Positions 44,001 to 55,049 of a DNA stretch of 64,000 nucleotides are shown here, piece by piece; position 1 is the stretch's first letter, and the number at the start of each line of letters is the position of its first letter. Below the pieces are notes generated by a model. It was not told the origin of the DNA. It made no database searches and was given only the letters and a program-made list of their open reading frames with translations. This DNA is from Peronospora farinosa. Lineage: Eukaryota > Oomycota > Peronosporomycetes > Peronosporales > Peronosporaceae. The position numbers and the translations under genes were made by a program. Location of the stretch: positions 868,001 through 932,000 of the forward strand of contig CANTFK010000983.1 in assembly GCA_947646735.1 (NCBI GenBank), in the 5' to 3' direction.

Positions 44001-45346
44001 AACGTCGGATGCAAACGCATAGATGTAGGTATGTCTAGCGTGTAAGCGTCACCATGCACCTTAACAACCCGAAATGGGCCAATATATCTTGGCGCTAACT
44101 TAATAGCGCCCAAATTCGTCACTGGTGTGTTCGGTAATCCACTTGTTGATAACAATACTCTGTCACCTTCTCGCAATATCAGCATATTCTTTCGTCCTCT
44201 TCTGTCAGCATTCTCCTTTTGCTTGTCGACTGCCTCGTAATGCATCACGCACAAACGCGTGAATCCTTGTCGTAATAGTAGGAATTCGGTTACTGCAGCC
44301 GAACTTACAGGCGACGTATTCTCTTTTGGAGCAAAATTGGCAACGGGAGACGCGATGGAAAGCATCGCGTCAGTAGTGGATATGCCGTTGGCCACAAAAT
44401 TACCAGTATTAGGTGCATCGGAAGCAACATTATCCTCATCTTAATCAATATTCAATAGTTTCGGCGCAATTCCATCCGTAGATACTCCCCCACCAAGCTT
44501 GGAAACAGAGTGTTCTGAAGCTGAGAGAGCTAGCAGCGCCAGAACGCGAGGATGCCTCGCGTGGTTAACGAAAAAGGGGGTCAACCCGGTTGACGCATGG
44601 ACAGCATTGTTGATTGAAAACTCTGCAAGTGGAAGAAATGAACTCCATGATGAGAACGATGTTGCATAACAGCGCAAGACATCTTCGAGCACTCTGTTCA
44701 CACGCTCCGTTTGCCCATCCGTCTCTGGATGGGCCGCCGTAGACATAAGCAACCGTGTGCCTAATAGCTAGAATAATTCGGCCCAGAAAGCCGAATTGAA
44801 ACGTGGGTCACGGTCCGAAACAATAGATTCTGGCAAGCCGTGATGCCTAAAGATAAGATCAATGATGATCTTCGCTGTCGTCTCCGCCGTAATGTTGGCG
44901 GAGACCGGAGCAAAATGCACCATTTGCTAAATCGATCCACTAATACCAAATACGCCCGTGCGTTTCTGTTCATCCGGTGGAAGGCCAAAGATAAAATACA
45001 TGCTGACCGAGCGCCAGGCTTCCGTAACAATCGGAAGCGAACGAAATAGGGCTTGTGAGGATGGCGCGGGCTTCACACGCTGACAGGTTTCACAGGAGCG
45101 CACCCATTTCTGGATGTATTTATACATTCGCGGCCTGAAAAATACGCGAGAAATAGCTGCAAACGTCTTCTCGCGACCCAGGTGTCCGCAAGCTGGGCTG
45201 TCGTGAAACCTCTGAACCAATCGGGCTCGAAGGTCGTCATCAGCAGGAATGACGACACGCGGGGAATCAAAGACGTCCATCGTGTACGTCAGCAACAGAC
45301 CGTCAAGCGCGTAACGCTTGATGTTATCGCGTGTTGGTTTCGTCAA
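43865..45346 (-). pseudogene. Gypsy-2 integrase and chromodomain
   Basis: Zinc domain 45346-44927 (CGHLGREKTFAAISRVFF, CETCQRVKPAPS), core 45030-44761 and 44752-44441 (TDGQTERVNRVLEDVL with catalytic Glu, INNAVHASTGLTPFFVNHAR), C-terminal domain 44395-43990 (APRYIGPFRVVKVHGDAYTL, HPTFYVGRLMSRN). A shortened chromodomain follows (LGYSPADDTWEP near 43960-43925, then out of frame DALSQDVPDVVEDYE). At least three frameshifts. Confidence 0.88.
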
Positions 45347-45355
45347 CTTCGCGAG

Positions 45356-46873
45356 TTATTTTTCGCTCGGGTACCTGAGATAGTTGATAATTCCTGCATA
45401 GAAGGAATCATTCGCGTAGGATTCAGCGATCTGAGTTAGGATCGACAGCACGGGGGTCGACATCATCGCATTAAGTCCCAGGTCAATACAACACACACAG
45501 ATATCTTCGTCGTCATCAACATACTCCGTTTGATGACCCATATCACGCCGAGGATCGTAATCAGGACGACGAGAAAGCGCGTCAGCGAGAATGTTATTCT
45601 TGCCAGGCTTGCAATGCACCACAAAATTATACTCGGCAAAAGATGACAACCACCGTGCCATACGCTGGGACAAGTGAGGACTCTTGACGGCGGTACGCAA
45701 TGATGCGTGATCTGTGTAGATAGAAAACATCATTTCGCCGAGCAAATATACTCTAAACTTGATTAGCGCGTAACGCATAGCCAAAAGTTCCTTGTCGTGT
45801 ACCGGATAATTTTTCTCGGCAGGTTTCATCTGTCGTGATTGAAAACTCACGACGCGCTCTCGACCTTCGTCATCAAATTGCATGAGGGCACATCCTATAG
45901 CGAAATTGCTCGCGTCACACACGACGTGGAATGACTCAGAGTCATCAGGTAACATCAGCACCGGTGCCTCAGACAAGCTCTTCTTTACGGAGTCGAAGGC
46001 AAATTGATGTTCTGCCGTCCATAACCATACTGCATCTTTCTTGAGCAAAGTCGATAATGGCTGAATTAGCTCAGCATAGTTCTTCGTATACTTATGCAAG
46101 TAATTCGCCAGACCGAGCCATTGACGCTATTTAGCTTGGTTCCTGGGTGTTGGCCAGGAACAAATCGATGAGATCTTTTCAGGATCAGCGCGGACACCTT
46201 CCTTGCTGACGTAGCAACCGAGTACTGGAATCTCGGGAGCGCAGAAGACACATTTCTTCAAATTCGATTACAATTTATTCTCGCGCATAACTTGAAACAC
46301 CTGCTTCAAGTGTCGAAGGTGTACCTCCGTAGCGCTGAGCTTTTGCTCAGCGCGGCTGTGAACGAAAATGTCGTCAAAGTAGCTCGGTGCAAAGTCGCGA
46401 AGTGGGCGGAGTACTTGTGTCACCATCCGATTGAACGTAGCTGGAGCATTCTTAAGACGTTGTGGCATGACTAGCCACTCCCAAAGCATCCCGCTTGGGG
46501 TGCTGACCGCAGTGAACGGAATGTCACTGTCCCTCCTAAGGATCTGATAGAACCCGTCTGTCAGATCTATGGCGCTGTAGATCTCGCTCCCGGACATGGT
46601 ATTTAATACCATGTCTTTTCGAGGGATAGGCGTTTGAGCCGGGATCGTGGCGTCATTTAGCTTGTTGAAGGCGTGCACAATGCGCCAACCGCTGGTGGCT
46701 TTCTTCACACAAAAAGTCGGACTCGAATGTGGCGAGATACTCTCGCGTACATGGCCAGCATTGCGGCGACCCTCGAAAAATTCATCAATAGCGATGACTT
46801 GGTCACGCGGTAACGTCCACTGCCGTGTCACGCAATATTTCGATCCTGGCACGAGATCTATCTCGTGCCGCAC
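45356..46873 (-). pseudogene. Gypsy-2 reverse transcriptase and RNase H
   Basis: RT 46873-46268: PRKDMVLNTMSGSEIYSAID, FAPSYFDDIFVHSRAE with catalytic YFDD. Upstream, 47136-46858 supplies the protease-RT linker in another frame. RNase H 46099-45356: VVCDASNFAIGCALMQ, NYPVHDKELLAMRYALIKFR, YTDHASLRTAVK, KPGKNNILADALSRRPD. A frameshift and stop between 46268 and 46099 break the polyprotein; otherwise domains are well preserved. Confidence 0.9.
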
Positions 46874-47515
46874 ACCACGATTCGCCGGAAGCTCAGCTGG
46901 AATTTTCTCCGGGAAAATATCGGCGTACTCACGGGCGATATCGTGTACAGGGTTGCCCGAAGCACGAAGAGCATCCCAAGACTGTGCCGCGAAGCGTTCT
47001 TAGCGCGCTGATTTAGGATCGGCGCTCTTCGGGCGAGCCTCCAGAACTTCTTCACTGGCTGCTTCGGTGGCTGAAACGATGCACACTTACTCGATGTCGC
47101 CAGCCTTGAGGTCATGAAGGAAGTCTTTCCATGCAAGTTCTGGCATAGATGTGATATCTGCAGCAGTGCACGGTGGGCTCGCTACCTCAATGTAGTGGCC
47201 ACGATGTGGGGATCCCTCTACATATTCATGCGCTCATACGGATTCCGTCACTACGGAATCAAATGCATCAGCATCTTGACGTGGATTTCGTCGTCTCGGT
47301 GATCGGCGTGCTCCTTTCTTGCGTTTTCTCTTGTGTCTCGAGCCCCTGCTCAAGACTGGCACGTCGCTATCACGCGAGGATGATGTAACCCCCACTAGAC
47401 GTGGGAGGTCTGTCTCCACCACGTCGGTCTCATGCGGATCCATAGTCCGCCCATTCTCGTCAGTCAAAAGCGGGAGCTCGTCTTCGACCGCGTCACTTGT
47501 TTGCGGGAGCCCCTG

Positions 47516-48055
47516 CTAGACCGCCTCGATATTTATCGGGAGCCTCTGCTCGTCTGATGTACTTGTACGCGGTAGGCCCTGCTCGACCGCCTCGAAAATG
47601 ATCGGGAGCCTCTGCTCGTCCGATGTGCTTGTATGCGGGAGCCCCTGCTCAACCACCTCGTTGAGAATCGGGAACCCCTGCTCGTCCGATGTGCTTGTAT
47701 GCGGGAGCCCCTGCTCGACCGCCTCGAAATTGATCGGGAGCCTCTGTTCGACCGATGTCTGTGTGTGCGGGAACCGCTGCTCGACCGCCTCGTTGAGAAT
47801 CGGGAACCCCTGTTCGACCGATGTCTGTGTATGCGGGAACCGCTGTCCTACCGCCTCGTTGTGCATCGGGAACCCCTGTTCGACCGATGTCTGTGTATGC
47901 GGGAACCGCTGTTCGACCGCTTCGTTCTGTGGCTCCGTCAGTGTAACGGAACATACTGCGCACAGAGGGCCATCGCTCTCTCTGTGTTGACTACTAGTCG
48001 TGGCGAGTTCGTTCACGACCCTGACGTGAGGCCAATCGGATGAAGCGACCAACAA
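47516..48055 (-). pseudogene. Gypsy-2 polyprotein linker with 22-residue tandem repeats
   Basis: 179 codons. From residue 45 (base 47923) there are six tandem 22-residue (66-bp) units of the type EAVEQRFPHTQTSVEQGFP, each built of two 11-residue halves sharing V/D-E-Q-x-x-P. A seventh, partial unit follows an in-frame TAG at 47518-47516 (QGLPQTSDAVEDELP) and the frame continues past 47467. The segment lies between gag/protease and RT, where other Gypsy elements have low-complexity linkers. It has no predicted enzymatic role. Confidence 0.75.
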
Positions 48056-48871
48056 ATAAGTAAAACTTCACTGACGTCATAACCGCTTCGTCGTTTGACG
48101 GACCGAGATAGCCAATCTATCTTCGGCTGATACCGTGACAGCCACGGTATCCCAAGTATGCAATCAAATGCATAGTTCATCTCGTACACCAAAACTTCGT
48201 CGTTGCTCTGGAAACCGTCGAAAGTTTACGGTAAAACCACTGTTTTACGCGGGGCACGTTTTGGTTGTCCATCGGCAAGTTTGACAACGATGTCACCTGG
48301 ACCTTCTCGAACCGTGACAGTCGACGGGAGAAGGGACAAACAGGATGCACGAAAGAAGTTGTTGGAAGCGCCAGAATATAACAACGCTCAAAGTGGTCGC
48401 TTCACTCCAGCAACGATGAGACTGATAATAATCAGTCTCGAATCATCGCGCATGGTGGTGGCATTGAAGTGGGTATGAATCACTTTGGGGCTAGGAGCCC
48501 GAGCTGCCACCTGAGTACTCGGGGCTCCATTTCTGCCAGTAGGGCGCCCCACGCCTACTGGAACCGCTCGTTTTTTGGCGGGACCACCGACGACACAGCG
48601 TCTCCTCGTGAGACAGCTGTGTTCATCGTCACCGGCGCAGGTGCACGACAGACAGCCGCACGTAGGCCTGTTTTACCACAGCGAAAACACTTCATCGTGT
48701 TAGGATTGCGAATGTCGCGGCTTAATGATTTGCTGCGACCACGAGAGGATCAATTTCCATTGGCTCTGGGCCAGACGTCCGGGAATGTTGTGACGCTGCG
48801 TGCAGGTACGACGACGCGACAGTGTAATCCTCACGAAGCGCGAGGGCAAATGCCTCCTCGAGGGACTTTGG

Positions 48872-49498
48872 CTAAGCACGTGTGAGGCAGTAACGCGTCA
48901 TGCCCTCTTGCATACCAAAAATAAAGACATGGACTTGTGAAGCCATGTCAATTGTCTGCGTGGTAATGCACGAAGCAAGATGACGTGTCTTCCGCACGTA
49001 GTCACGCATCGACAGCTTGCCCTGTCGGAGTGAGAAGAAATCTGCACGCAAGCGAGATTCATCTTGAGGAGGCTCGAAAGCCAGTCGTAAGTCACGCTGG
49101 ATATCGTCCAGCGTAGGAAACGCCGACTCATCTACGACGAGCTTCCCGAGAGCCCATTCCTTGGCTTTGCCGGCAAGACGAGACAACAGGAAATTGACCT
49201 TGGCCGTCGGAGCGTCAATTAATCTTGACGCTATTGCAATATCCACCTCGCGAAACCAGCGATTGAGGGGGAGACGATCCGGACCATCACCGGAGTACGT
49301 TGACGTTCCCATCTTGATAGCATCATGGTGCGAAGTGCGCGAGGGAGTCAATACTCGCCGATTCGCTTCGGCGAGCTCGCGCACCATAAAGTCTTGGATG
49401 GCGGCACGTTGATCATCAGGCGTCGCTGTGCTCAGCAGAGACGTCACAATAGTTTCACCAGACACCGCCGCGAGGCGATGTAGTGCCTGCCACTCCAC
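48872..49498 (-). pseudogene. Gypsy-2 gag capsid region
   Basis: 208 codons: [36 protein letters not shown], then a retrotransposon gag core ([58 protein letters not shown]). It ends at a stop, and the expected zinc knuckle is found further on, in minus-strand sequence near 48665-48625, as CFRCGKTGLRAAVC, where Leu replaces the zinc-binding His. Confidence 0.85.
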
Positions 49499-49585
49499 CG
49501 AGGTGAGATGTGTAAATCAGAGTGCTCCAGCGAGACCGCTGAAACCACCGAAGACTCGCCCATGTTCATCTCGAATCTGGTCATT

Positions 49586-49608
49586 GGAAGGACTACAAAA
49601 TGCTACCA
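49586..49608 (-). other. Gypsy-2 primer binding site
   Basis: Minus strand TGGTAGCATTTTGTAGTCC then TTCC, two bases inside the 5' LTR. Confidence 0.75.
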
Positions 49609-49610
49609 GG

Positions 49611-49927
49611 TGTAACGGGCTAAGGACCCGTTACCTTCTTACACTAAAAGGGCGTTGAGGAAGCGCTCTTAATTAACTCGTAAATATAACTGTTTTATTT
49701 TTGTTTTAGTTTTAATTCGCAGTAAGTGCGAATATGTTCCCTAGCTCATGGGAACCACTCAATATGGAAGTCAATTTATTATTGGCTAATTATTGGGTCT
49801 GGAACCTTAATAATAAACCAATAATAAAATGACGCGCAGTATCCGCTAATCGGTTACTGCCCTATGCCTACTTATGTAATTATGTATTATCCCTATAACT
49901 ATTTATGTAATAGGTAGACCCATTACA
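49611..49927 (-). repeat. Gypsy-2 5' LTR (317 bp)
   Basis: Minus strand begins TGTAATGGGTCTACC and ends AGCCCGTTACA, followed by the primer site at 49608. Probably one breakpoint of the inversion. Confidence 0.93.
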
Positions 49928-50228
49928 GCGAGGTCCCCACGTATCGCTACTCGGGGAACAATCGAGCCAGTGAGCGAGATAATATTGCGTTTCCGTAACG
50001 AGTTTTGTCTGAGAGCGGGCGGCGCCATGAACAGTCTGAGGCGGGTCACGATGTTCCAAGATTCTTTCCACAAGCCAACGTCGATTTCAATTTTCAGCGC
50101 TGTCAACCAGCGGTGGTGTAACGTCGCGCTGAAACGCAGCGTGAGGCACCGGAGTCTAATAGACCGGTGCTGACTCCTTCGGTCGTGGCGCAGCTGTAGG
50201 AGGATGATCGGCGGGTGACGTTCGTATA

Positions 50229-50452
50229 CTATGATGCGAGTCAAGCACGGGAGCTGTCTGAGGCTGCGGAGAGTCTCGCGGAGGAGTCTTCTTCTGCAAT
50301 TGCTGGGTTAGCTCAGTGACTCGAGCGCTTGGATCAGTCAAATGCTGCTCTTCGACGGGACAACGCGGAGTTGCGCGGGCTGCGCCAACCCGATCCGCCA
50401 AGACCTCCGCCTTATCGGGGACCGCGTTATGCAGCAGCATAGGATCAATCGA
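50229..50452 (+). pseudogene. Coiled-coil antisense reading frame in inverted Gypsy-3
   Basis: Opposite to pol, a plus-strand frame reads ASQARELSEAAESLAEESSS, a TGA, then LERLDQSNAALRRDNAELRG and a proline-rich tail. It occupies the place between integrase and chromodomain where Gypsy-1 has its antisense coiled coil (725-861). Short, with one internal stop. Confidence 0.35.
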
Positions 50453-51570
50453 CGACGGGAGGATCCGCCGGCCAGTAACGCTTGAGACGACCGACTTAGA
50501 AAGTAGGGTGTAGACGCATCGACGAAGGGATGCCCAGTTCGTAAGCATCCCTGTTCACATTAGTTACTTTGAATGGCCAGATATACCGTGGTGCTAGCTT
50601 TGGTGTGCCAATATTTATCACTGATGCGTCGGGTATGCTTGTCGTCGAAAGGCGAACCAAATTACCAACCTTGAACTTCTCAAAGTTCTTGATTTCGCGT
50701 TGGTCTGCAGATGCCTACTGCTTATCGACCACAGCGGCAATGGCGTCACGCACAATCGCGCGATAGATTGACGATGTATCACAAATTTGTCGATCAAAAA
50801 AGAGTTCGACAGATGGAGACTGAGCTGCGCTAGCTGGGGAATAAATGTCTTGAGACTCAAAACGCGTTTGCACCGCATGTAACGAGTCGGGTAATGTCTT
50901 TTGCGAAGATGTAAGTGGCACCGAGACATCTGGTTCCCCTCCCCCAACAAGAGTAAAATAATATGCCAAACCAAGAAGATCCGGGACGCGCGGATGACGG
51001 GCATTATTCACTACTAAACGGGAGTTAAGCCAGTCGAAGCGTGAACAGCGTTGTTCAGCGCTAACTCAGTCATTGGGAGGAGCTCGCTCAATGACGCAAA
51101 AGACGTGGCGTAACTGCGCAGAACGTCTTCCAACACGCGATTGACACGCTTGGTCTGCCCATCCGTTTCAGGATGCGCGGTGGTAGAGATCATCAGACGA
51201 CTGCCGAGAATTTCGAACAAGCGAGACCAAAATGTGGCCGTGAATCAAGGATCGCGATCGGATAAAATCGTGGCGGGCACGTCATGATGTTTGAAGAACA
51301 TGTCTACGAAAAGATCCGCGGTGTCCTCGGTCGTGATGGAAGTAGCGACAGGTGAAAGATGCGCCATCTTACCATATCTGTCCGCGATGACTAGGATGCC
51401 TGTGTGCCTCTGCGCATAGCTGGTAATTCAAAGACGAGATCCATACTCACGGAATTTCAAAGGCTCGTGGATATCGGGAGAGGGCGAAGCGGGGCCTGTG
51501 CCGACGGGGCCGGCTTCACACGCTGGCACACCTCACAGGACCGAACCCACTTGCGGGTTCACTTATAAAT

Positions 51571-51634
51571 GTATCTCGCGCTGTCTCGGAACCTTCATTG
51601 GGGCCAATGAAGGTTCCGAGACAGCGCGAGATAC
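51571..51634. repeat. Perfect 31-bp inverted repeat (palindrome)
   Basis: Arms 51571-51601 and 51604-51634 are exactly complementary with a two-base spacer (GG). It lies in the Gypsy-3 integrase zinc domain, between sequence encoding GREKTYLALSR and KWVRSCEVCQRV; the corresponding Gypsy-2 stretch has no palindrome. Confidence 0.9.
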
Positions 51635-53548
51635 GTCTTCTCTCGACCCTGATGGCCACTGCTGGCGCTATCGTGGTTCTCGTGGAGAACACGGGCACGA
51701 AGATCGTCGTCTAGTGGGACGACGATCCGAGGAGTGTCAAACTGAAAATTTTGATACATGAGCAACTTGCCATCGAAGGATCACCGCGCAATGTGGGCAC
51801 GAGTGGAAGCTCAGAGCGAACACAATGCTTCGTTAGAGGAGTCGCTACAGTAGCGGACGATCGGTGAGTAAAACATATTATGTGAATACGTTTCCGCGAT
51901 GTCATCACGCAACGGTTTGACCGCGGACACATCAATGGTATTAATTCCAAGCACCGCACACGCGATGCAGTCGTCGTCATCAGCGTCCGTCGTGGCCACA
52001 GCTGGTGTATCGTAGTGGAGATCATCGTCAAGTCTCCGCGATAAAGCATCTGCGATAATGTTTGTTGATCCAGGCTTGTAATGTACCACAAAGTTGTACT
52101 CAGCAAAAAATGACAACCAGCGCGCCATGCGCTGGCTGAGATGCGGGTTCTTAGTCGCGGTCCGCAAGGACGCATGATAGGTGTAGATGATGAATTTCTG
52201 TTCACCCAAGAAAATAAACGAGAATTATCACGATTGCGAAACGCATCGCTAGCAGCTTCTTGTCGTGAACTGGGTAATTGCGCTCGGCAGGTTTTAACTG
52301 CCAAGTATGGTAACTCACCACACTTTCGTTACCATTTTCATCATGCTGCATTAGCGCACATCCTATGGCGAAGTCACTCGCATCGCAGACAACATGAAAC
52401 GGGGTTTCATGATTAGGCAGCGCTATATTGGCATCTCGTCTTAATCTCGTCAAATGCAGACTGGTGCTCCTGGCGCCGAATCCATAAACCGTCCGTCTTC
52501 AGCAGTTGTGACAGCGGATAAATCACGGACGCGAAGTCCTTCCACGTATTGATGACGGTAGCTAGCCAAACCCAGCCATTGAAGAATATACTTTCTGGTC
52601 CTTTGGGACTGGCCAAGAACAAATTTCCGAAACCTTTTCTGGATCAGCGCAAACACCCTTTGCGCTAACATAGCTGCTCAACACGGGAATCTCAGGGCTC
52701 AAAAGATGCATTTTTTCAGGTTCGCAAAGAGTTTGCTCTCGCGCATCGCTTTAAACATCTTACGTAGGTGGCCCAGATGCGCATCCATGTCTGTCTCTCC
52801 CTCATTGGCGCGACTGTGAGCGAAGATATCGTCAAAGTAGCTCGGCGCGAAATCGCGAAATGGGCGAAGAACGTGAGACACCATACGGTTAAGAATAGCA
52901 GGGTAATTTGGAGCCCCTGCGGCATTATAAGACACTCCGGTATGAACATACCGCTAGGCTTGCTGACGGCGGTAAGCGGAACATCCGCAGGAAGCATCAG
53001 GATCTGGTAAAGCCGTCCGTCAGGTTTAAACACGAGGAAATCGTGCTTCCAGACATGGTATCCATAACCATGTCGTTCCGTGGAATTGATATCTGCGCCG
53101 GAACTGTCGCGTCGTTCAAAGCGTGAACAATACATTATTTACCTGTCGCCTTCTTGACAAAGAAGGTGGGACTAGAGTGTGGCGATGTGCTCTCGCGAAC
53201 ATGGCCAGCCTGACGACGCCCTTCAAAAAAAGGCGTCAATCGCTTTAACCTGTTCACGTGGCAGCGACCACTGACGTGTCACGCAGTAATTCGACCCAGG
53301 AACGAAATCTATCTCGTGTCGCACACTTTTGTAAGCACGAAGAATTGCTGGAATGGTGTCAGGAAAGAAATCAGAGAATTCACAAACTAGTGGGAGAACA
53401 AAGTTCCTTAACGCGTCGAGTTCTTTCCACGATTGAGCCTCAAATCCCTCCTCACGAGCGGACTTCGGTTTCATTCCTTTCGGGCGCTCATGATTTTGAA
53501 GTGCCGGAGCTTGAACAACTACACATAGTTGTTCGATCTCTCCCCTCT

Positions 53549-53865
53549 TGTAATGGGTCTACCTATTACATAAGTAGTTATAGGGATAATACATAATTAC
53601 ATAAGTAGGCATAGGGCAGTATCCGATTAGCGGATACTGCGCGTCATTTTATTATTGGTTTATTATTAAGGTTCCAGACCCAATAATTAGCCAATAATAA
53701 ATTGACTTCCACATTGAGTGGTTCCCATGAGCTAGGGAACATATTCGCACTTACTGCGAATTAAAACTAAAACAAAAATAAAACAGTTATATTTACGAGT
53801 TAATTAAGAGCGCTTCCTCAACGCCCTTTTAGTGTAAGACGGTAAAGGGTACGTAGCCCGTTACA
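53549..53865 (+). repeat. Solo LTR of the Gypsy-2 family (317 bp)
   Basis: Begins TGTAATGGGTCTACC and ends CCGTTACA, the inverse orientation of the Gypsy-2 LTRs. No primer site or polypurine tract adjoins it. Its left flank CCTCT, reversed, is AGAGG, close to the AGGGG beside the Gypsy-2 3' LTR. Its right flank ATCGC nearly matches the reverse of GCGAG (49928-49932). It appears to be a solo LTR that recombined with the Gypsy-2 5' LTR. Confidence 0.85.
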
Positions 53866-54045
53866 ATCGCGCAACACTTCTCGCAGATGTTACGGATATC
53901 GTGAGCGACTGCTACCGGGAGGTGAGCGGGATCGAGAGCGCCGCGCAGGTCGTGATGTTGGTACCTCCGCCATTAAGAAACGAAATCTTGGGTTCAGTGC
54001 AGATATTTGACGCACACTTACGTCCATTCAAGTCCACCCATGCGC

Positions 54046-54622
54046 TCATTGGTGTTCATCATGCACTCGCTCATACCTCCCAATCCACGCGCTCTCCTCC
54101 TCGGAAATTGGACAATCGCCAAGAATGGACATCCACTGAGCACCGTTTGGCCGCGCTACACCATGGCGCTCACAATGATGACAACGTTCTCGCCATTGTA
54201 CAAAGCAAGAAGGACGTTCCGCGACCCAAGACAACTCACACACCCGCTCGCGTGTCTCCGCAATCCCATAAGGACGACGTTGCTCTTCGCGTATCGGTAC
54301 GAGCTCGGCAAAAGACGTCCTGGTGTTCCACCGGCGGACGAATGCGGTCCAAGACTCGTCCAGCGAAGCTTGCCTACGGCATAAGTAGCCGAGGTCGGTT
54401 TTCCCCGAGTACGTCTCCATCGTCGCCACATCTCGCGCATCTCTTCATCGCCACGTGAACGTTCGATTCCGCTGCAGGCGTACTGCTCCCAGACGCGAAG
54501 ACTCTCCGCATATGTTCGCGGGATGGTTGCGCACCGCCACGTTTAATAGGTGCCAGGAGTTTCTCTCCTTCGTTTTTAGTTTGCCGATATGGAGTGTTTC
54601 CAGTGGTGTTGTTTGTGGTCAT
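54046..54622 (-). CDS. Antisense ORF at the 3' end of Gypsy-3
   Basis: Minus-strand frames near the plus-oriented 3' LTR. The 54429-54046 frame reads LCRRQASLDESWTAFVRRWN, RERVCELSWV, CFVQWRERCHHCERHG and WIGRYERVHDE; overlapping frames (54622-54374, 54440-54156) supply the upstream part (REMWRRWRRTRGK). Motif order is the same as in the Gypsy-2 antisense ORF, including the C-x7-C-x2-C cluster. It is frameshifted near 54400. Function unknown. Confidence 0.45.
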
Positions 54623-54723
54623 GATTGTCTGCGAACGCCCGATGATGCCGTGGTTTGATTAAGTCGGATTCTTCTTGTGTTTTGTCGCCCCCAAGAGTGT
54701 GTGATATTTTGTGTGTGGGGTGG

Positions 54724-55049
54724 TGTAACGGGGTGTATCGTTACATACATGTAACTAGCTATAGCTAAACACATATTATATAAGTAGTTATATGCTACAC
54801 CCGAGATAGCGGGTGTAGCCATTCGTATCTCTATTCGCAGGTAAGTGAGAATCAGTCTCATTGTCAGCCAATAGGAGATAGATCTATAGTTGAGTGGTTC
54901 CCATGCATTTGGTTCCCACTCGTACTTAGTATAAAAAATATATTTTAGTTGAAATTTACCATAGAACGCTAGTTAGTTCTGCGTGCTCCATTACGCTTCC
55001 TCGTAAGACCTAAAGTGTTTATAAGTAACGGAGCTTTAGCCCCATTACA
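54724..55049 (+). repeat. Gypsy-3 3' LTR (326 bp)
   Basis: Begins TGTAACGGGGTGTATCG after a polypurine-like tract and ends CCCCATTACA. It joins directly to a Gypsy-1-like RT sequence; TTTAC (55050-55054) should be the target duplication. Confidence 0.85.

Larger units (their letters stand above)
42665..49927 (-). mobile_element. Gypsy-2, full-length Ty3/Gypsy element, 7.26 kb
   Basis: LTRs 49927-49611 (5') and 42981-42665 (3'), both 317 bp and nearly identical, enclose gag, a repeat-rich linker, RT, RNase H, integrase and chromodomain on the minus strand. A polypurine tract (AAAGAGGGGGGTGA) precedes the 3' LTR and a primer site follows the 5' LTR. The direct flanks (AGGGG left, GCGAG right) do not match; the matching duplication AGAGG is found beside the LTR at 53549, explained by an inversion. 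Confidence 0.92.
49928..53548 (-). pseudogene. Inverted Gypsy-3 pol segment: RT, RNase H, integrase, half chromodomain
   Basis: In order on the minus strand: linker GEIEQLCVVVQ and HEIDFVPGSNYCVTRQWSLP (53548-53223); RT with SYFDDIFAHSRAN (52935-52699); RNase H with HASLRTATKNPHLSQRMARW and STNIIADALSRRLDDD (52209-51811); integrase with CEVCQRVKPA and DGQTKRVNRVLEDVL (51220-51014), in which Lys replaces the catalytic Glu; and the first half of a chromodomain (YYLAHWLDCSPSSDTWGPR, about 50000-49930). Many frameshifts. The rest of the chromodomain (ATLLADVTDIVSDCYRE) is on the plus strand at 53871-53921, which shows that this segment has been turned round. Confidence 0.85.
40736..55049 (+). mobile_element. 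Gypsy-3, disrupted Ty3/Gypsy element hosting Gypsy-2, a solo LTR and an internal inversion
   Basis: Parts in original order: 5' LTR 40736-41044, primer site, gag-protease 41077-42660 (plus); then RT, RNase H, integrase and half the chromodomain, now inverted at 53548-49928 (minus); then the other chromodomain half, antisense ORF, polypurine tract (TGTGTGTGGGGTGG) and 3' LTR 54724-55049. Gypsy-2 sits at 42665-49927 and a solo LTR at 53549-53865. The flanks of the outer LTRs (CCACA and TTTAC) do not match and their 5' ends diverge, so the outermost LTRs may not be an original pair. Confidence 0.75.

Noticed and set aside
47516..47935. Regular tandem repeats resembling a CRISPR array
   Set aside because: Units are contiguous 66-bp coding repeats without unique spacers, in frame within a Gypsy polyprotein of a eukaryote.
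40736..55049. Outer Gypsy-3 LTRs as a proven original pair
   Set aside because: Flanks CCACA and TTTAC differ and the first 70 bp of the LTRs are unrelated, so the pairing is only tentative.
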